Origin: Agathobacter rectalis ATCC 33656
GTDB taxonomy: Bacteria > Bacillota > Clostridia > Lachnospirales > Lachnospiraceae
Reading direction: 5' to 3'
Length of the DNA stretch: 64,000 bases
Assembly: GCF_000020605.1 (NCBI RefSeq)
Contig: NC_012781.1
Location: 1,551,501 to 1,615,500 of the forward strand
In this document: piece after piece, positions 62,611-64,000 of the stretch
Position numbering within the stretch: position 1 is the first letter of the stretch
Layout of the letters: the number at the start of each line of letters is the position of its first letter
Program-made: the position numbers and the translations under genes
Notes under the pieces: model-generated
Databases searched by the model: none
Told to the model about the DNA's origin: nothing
Seen by the model: the letters and a program-made list of their open reading frames with translations, nothing else

Positions 62611-63582
62611 TTAATTAGCAAATCCACTAAGTATTTCATTCATGAAGCTATAAAGATCCTTTTTACCATCTGCCTTGTAAACTATGCTTATGATGCGCTC
62701 ATTTTTAGCATTCTGGCTTAGCAGTACGAGGCAATGGCCTGCCTCCCCCGTAGTGCCTGTCTTTCCTCCTGTCACTGTGACGTTTTCAGGAGCTGTATAT
62801 GCTCCGGTCAGATAGCCGCAGGTATTCTTAAAGGTCTTTGAAACAGCCGCGCCCTGGGCATTTGTATATGCCGCATCATGGGTCTGTGAACTGATGATTG
62901 CAACAAAGCTCTCTAAGGATATGGCATTGGAAAAAATGAGGTACATGTCATATATGGTAGTGTAATGATTTTCATCAGGAAGACCACTTGGGTTGACAAA
63001 ATTGCTGTTTGTGGCACCAAAACTTTTTGCAGTGCTGTTCATCAGCTTGGCAAATTCTTCTGCAGAACCACTGCAGTACTCTGCCAGTGCTATTGCCGCA
63101 TCATTGCCACTCTCAAGTAAGAGCCCATACAATAAGTCCTGCACGGTAATGACATCGCCCTCCTTTAGGCCACATACCGATGATGAATGACCCGGGTTTG
63201 CAGCGTCATGGCTTACTGTGACTGTCGCATTTAAATCACAGTTTTTAAGAATTATGTATGCAGTTAAAATCTTTGTAGTGCTTGCAGGATAGAGTTTTTC
63301 AAACAGATTCTGGCTATACAGCACCTGATGAGTGTCAATATTAAAGGCTCCGGCTCCCTCTGCGGTTTTTGCAAACTGCATATTGTCCTGACCAAAATTG
63401 ACATCATTTGTGACGCAAAGGTTGGACGCAAAATAATTACTTCCGTTATATCCATTTATATAATCTGTGGAATAAGTATCATATGCATTCTCAATCTTTG
63501 TACCACAGCCGGTCATAAAAACCGCTGCTATGCATGTCAGACATAGCAGTCGTTTAATTCTTTGTTTACTTGTACATCTCAC
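62611..63582 (-). CDS. Penicillin-binding D-Ala-D-Ala carboxypeptidase, lipoprotein
   Basis: 323 aa from GTG 63582 within the mgsA end; an earlier start would overlap mgsA further. RBS GAGGAG is about 12 nt upstream, so the start is moderately sure. Lipobox VFMTGC gives a lipid-anchored Cys. Peptidase S11: SxxK in YPASTTKILTA, SxN in LESGNDAAIAL, and KTG in VTGGKTGTTGEAG. Trims D-Ala from peptidoglycan stem peptides. It lacks the long C-terminal beta-sheet domain of DacA/DacF. Confidence 0.88.
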   Translation of the reverse strand: MRCTSKQRIKRLLCLTCIAAVFMTGCGTKIENAYDTYSTDYINGYNGSNYFASNLCVTNDVNFGQDNMQFAKTAEGAGAFNIDTHQVLYSQNLFEKLYPASTTKILTAYIILKNCDLNATVTVSHDAANPGHSSSVCGLKEGDVITVQDLLYGLLLESGNDAAIALAEYCSGSAEEFAKLMNSTAKSFGATNSNFVNPSGLPDENHYTTIYDMYLIFSNAISLESFVAIISSQTHDAAYTNAQGAAVSKTFKNTCGYLTGAYTAPENVTVTGGKTGTTGEAGHCLVLLSQNAKNERIISIVYKADGKKDLYSFMNEILSGFAN

Positions 63583-63961
63583 GCCAGTCAAGATCTCCTC
63601 TGTCCAATGATAAAATGAGCAGCTCTGCTGTAGCCAGATTGGTGGCAAGTGGTATATTATGCTCATCACAAATACGGAAAATACTGTTTACCTCAGGCTC
63701 GTGTGGCTTAGGCTTTAATGGATCACGCAGAAAGATGACAAGATCTATGTCATTGTGCTCAATCTGTGCTCCAAGCTGCTGGATGCCTCCTAAGTGTCCT
63801 GCAAGATATTTGTGTACTGAGAGGTTTGCAACCTCCTCTATCAGACGTCCTGTGGTGCCTGTGGCGTACAAATTATTTTTGCTTAAGATACCTCTGTATG
63901 CTATGCAGAAGTTCTGCATCAGTTTTTTCTTTGAATCATGTGCAACTAATCCTATGTTCAT
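63566..63961 (-). CDS. mgsA: Methylglyoxal synthase
   Basis: 131 aa. Converts dihydroxyacetone phosphate to methylglyoxal and phosphate, a bypass of lower glycolysis. N-terminal MNIGLVAHDSKKKLMQNF, phosphate-binding ATGTTGRLI, catalytic Asp in FLRDPL with KPHEPEV, and NIPLATNLATAELLI. GGGAGG precedes the start. The next gene upstream lies outside the window. Confidence 0.95.
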   Translation of the reverse strand: MNIGLVAHDSKKKLMQNFCIAYRGILSKNNLYATGTTGRLIEEVANLSVHKYLAGHLGGIQQLGAQIEHNDIDLVIFLRDPLKPKPHEPEVNSIFRICDEHNIPLATNLATAELLILSLDRGDLDWREMYK

Positions 63962-64000
63962 TGCTAACCTCCCTATGAATATTTCTTCGGCTGTAATCCA

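Overview
The window is a low-GC Gram-positive chromosome segment, almost certainly from a Lachnospiraceae bacterium close to Agathobacter rectalis (Eubacterium rectale) or Roseburia. Evidence for this: gene orders fakA-recG, yicC-gmk-rpoZ, rsmD-coaD-ylbJ, rplU-prp-rpmA-obg and yhbY-nadD-yqeK-rsfS; RqcH, YneA and SepF; a Firmicutes L21 leader; strong AGGAGG ribosome binding sites; and sporulation-type genes. The assignment is inference from gene content; no database was searched.

Layout. 1-12 kb is housekeeping: fatty acid kinase, RecG, RqcH, YicC, guanylate kinase, omega, RimO, PgsA, RsmD, CoaD and YlbJ. 12-16.4 kb holds RNA modification genes, a YgiQ radical SAM protein and RecU. 16.4-21.5 kb is a partial histidine operon, hisZ-hisG-hisD-hisB-hisIE, whose last gene carries an N-terminal HisF-like barrel that appears to lack both catalytic aspartates. 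21.5-29.7 kb is a dense ribosome and RNA run: radical SAM pair, RNase G, L21/Prp/L27, Obg, YhbY, NadD, YqeK, RsfS. 29.8-31 kb is a divergent SOS locus, lexA and a yneA-like division inhibitor, with three matching LexA boxes. 31-37.3 kb contains a Xer-type recombinase, a SpoU methyltransferase, a ferritin-like coat protein, an AIM24 protein, Dtd, a GGDEF fragment and a TtcA-like enzyme. 37.5-39.2 kb is a chemoreceptor that is visibly more GC-rich than its surroundings.

39.3-48.3 kb is a complete type II-A CRISPR-Cas locus of the Streptococcus thermophilus CRISPR1 kind: cas9 (1104 aa, catalytic residues intact), tracrRNA between cas9 and cas1, cas1, cas2, a long-form csn2, a short leader, and an array of 45 repeats and 44 spacers. 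All parts are on the + strand. The degenerate last repeat places the leader on the csn2 side.

48.3-57 kb is an accessory and decaying zone: a YdbC-type single-strand DNA-binding protein and a nitroreductase behind two large palindromes, a broken crcB, a WYL regulator, an ABC-F ATPase behind a 33-bp tandem repeat, a broken AEC permease, an FMN-dependent alpha-hydroxyacid oxidase, a MerR regulator reduced to its C-terminus but with its 19-bp-spacer promoter intact, and a DXS-like transketolase. Between the DXS gene and a cytidylate kinase-like gene lies an apparent type I toxin-antitoxin module. It has a 27-residue hydrophobic holin-like peptide and a convergent antisense RNA, each with a clear promoter, flanked by two near-identical terminator hairpins. 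57-64 kb, all on the - strand, is housekeeping again: RluD, LspA, SepF, YggS, an HlyD-like adaptor, a small P-loop protein, a D,D-carboxypeptidase lipoprotein and methylglyoxal synthase.
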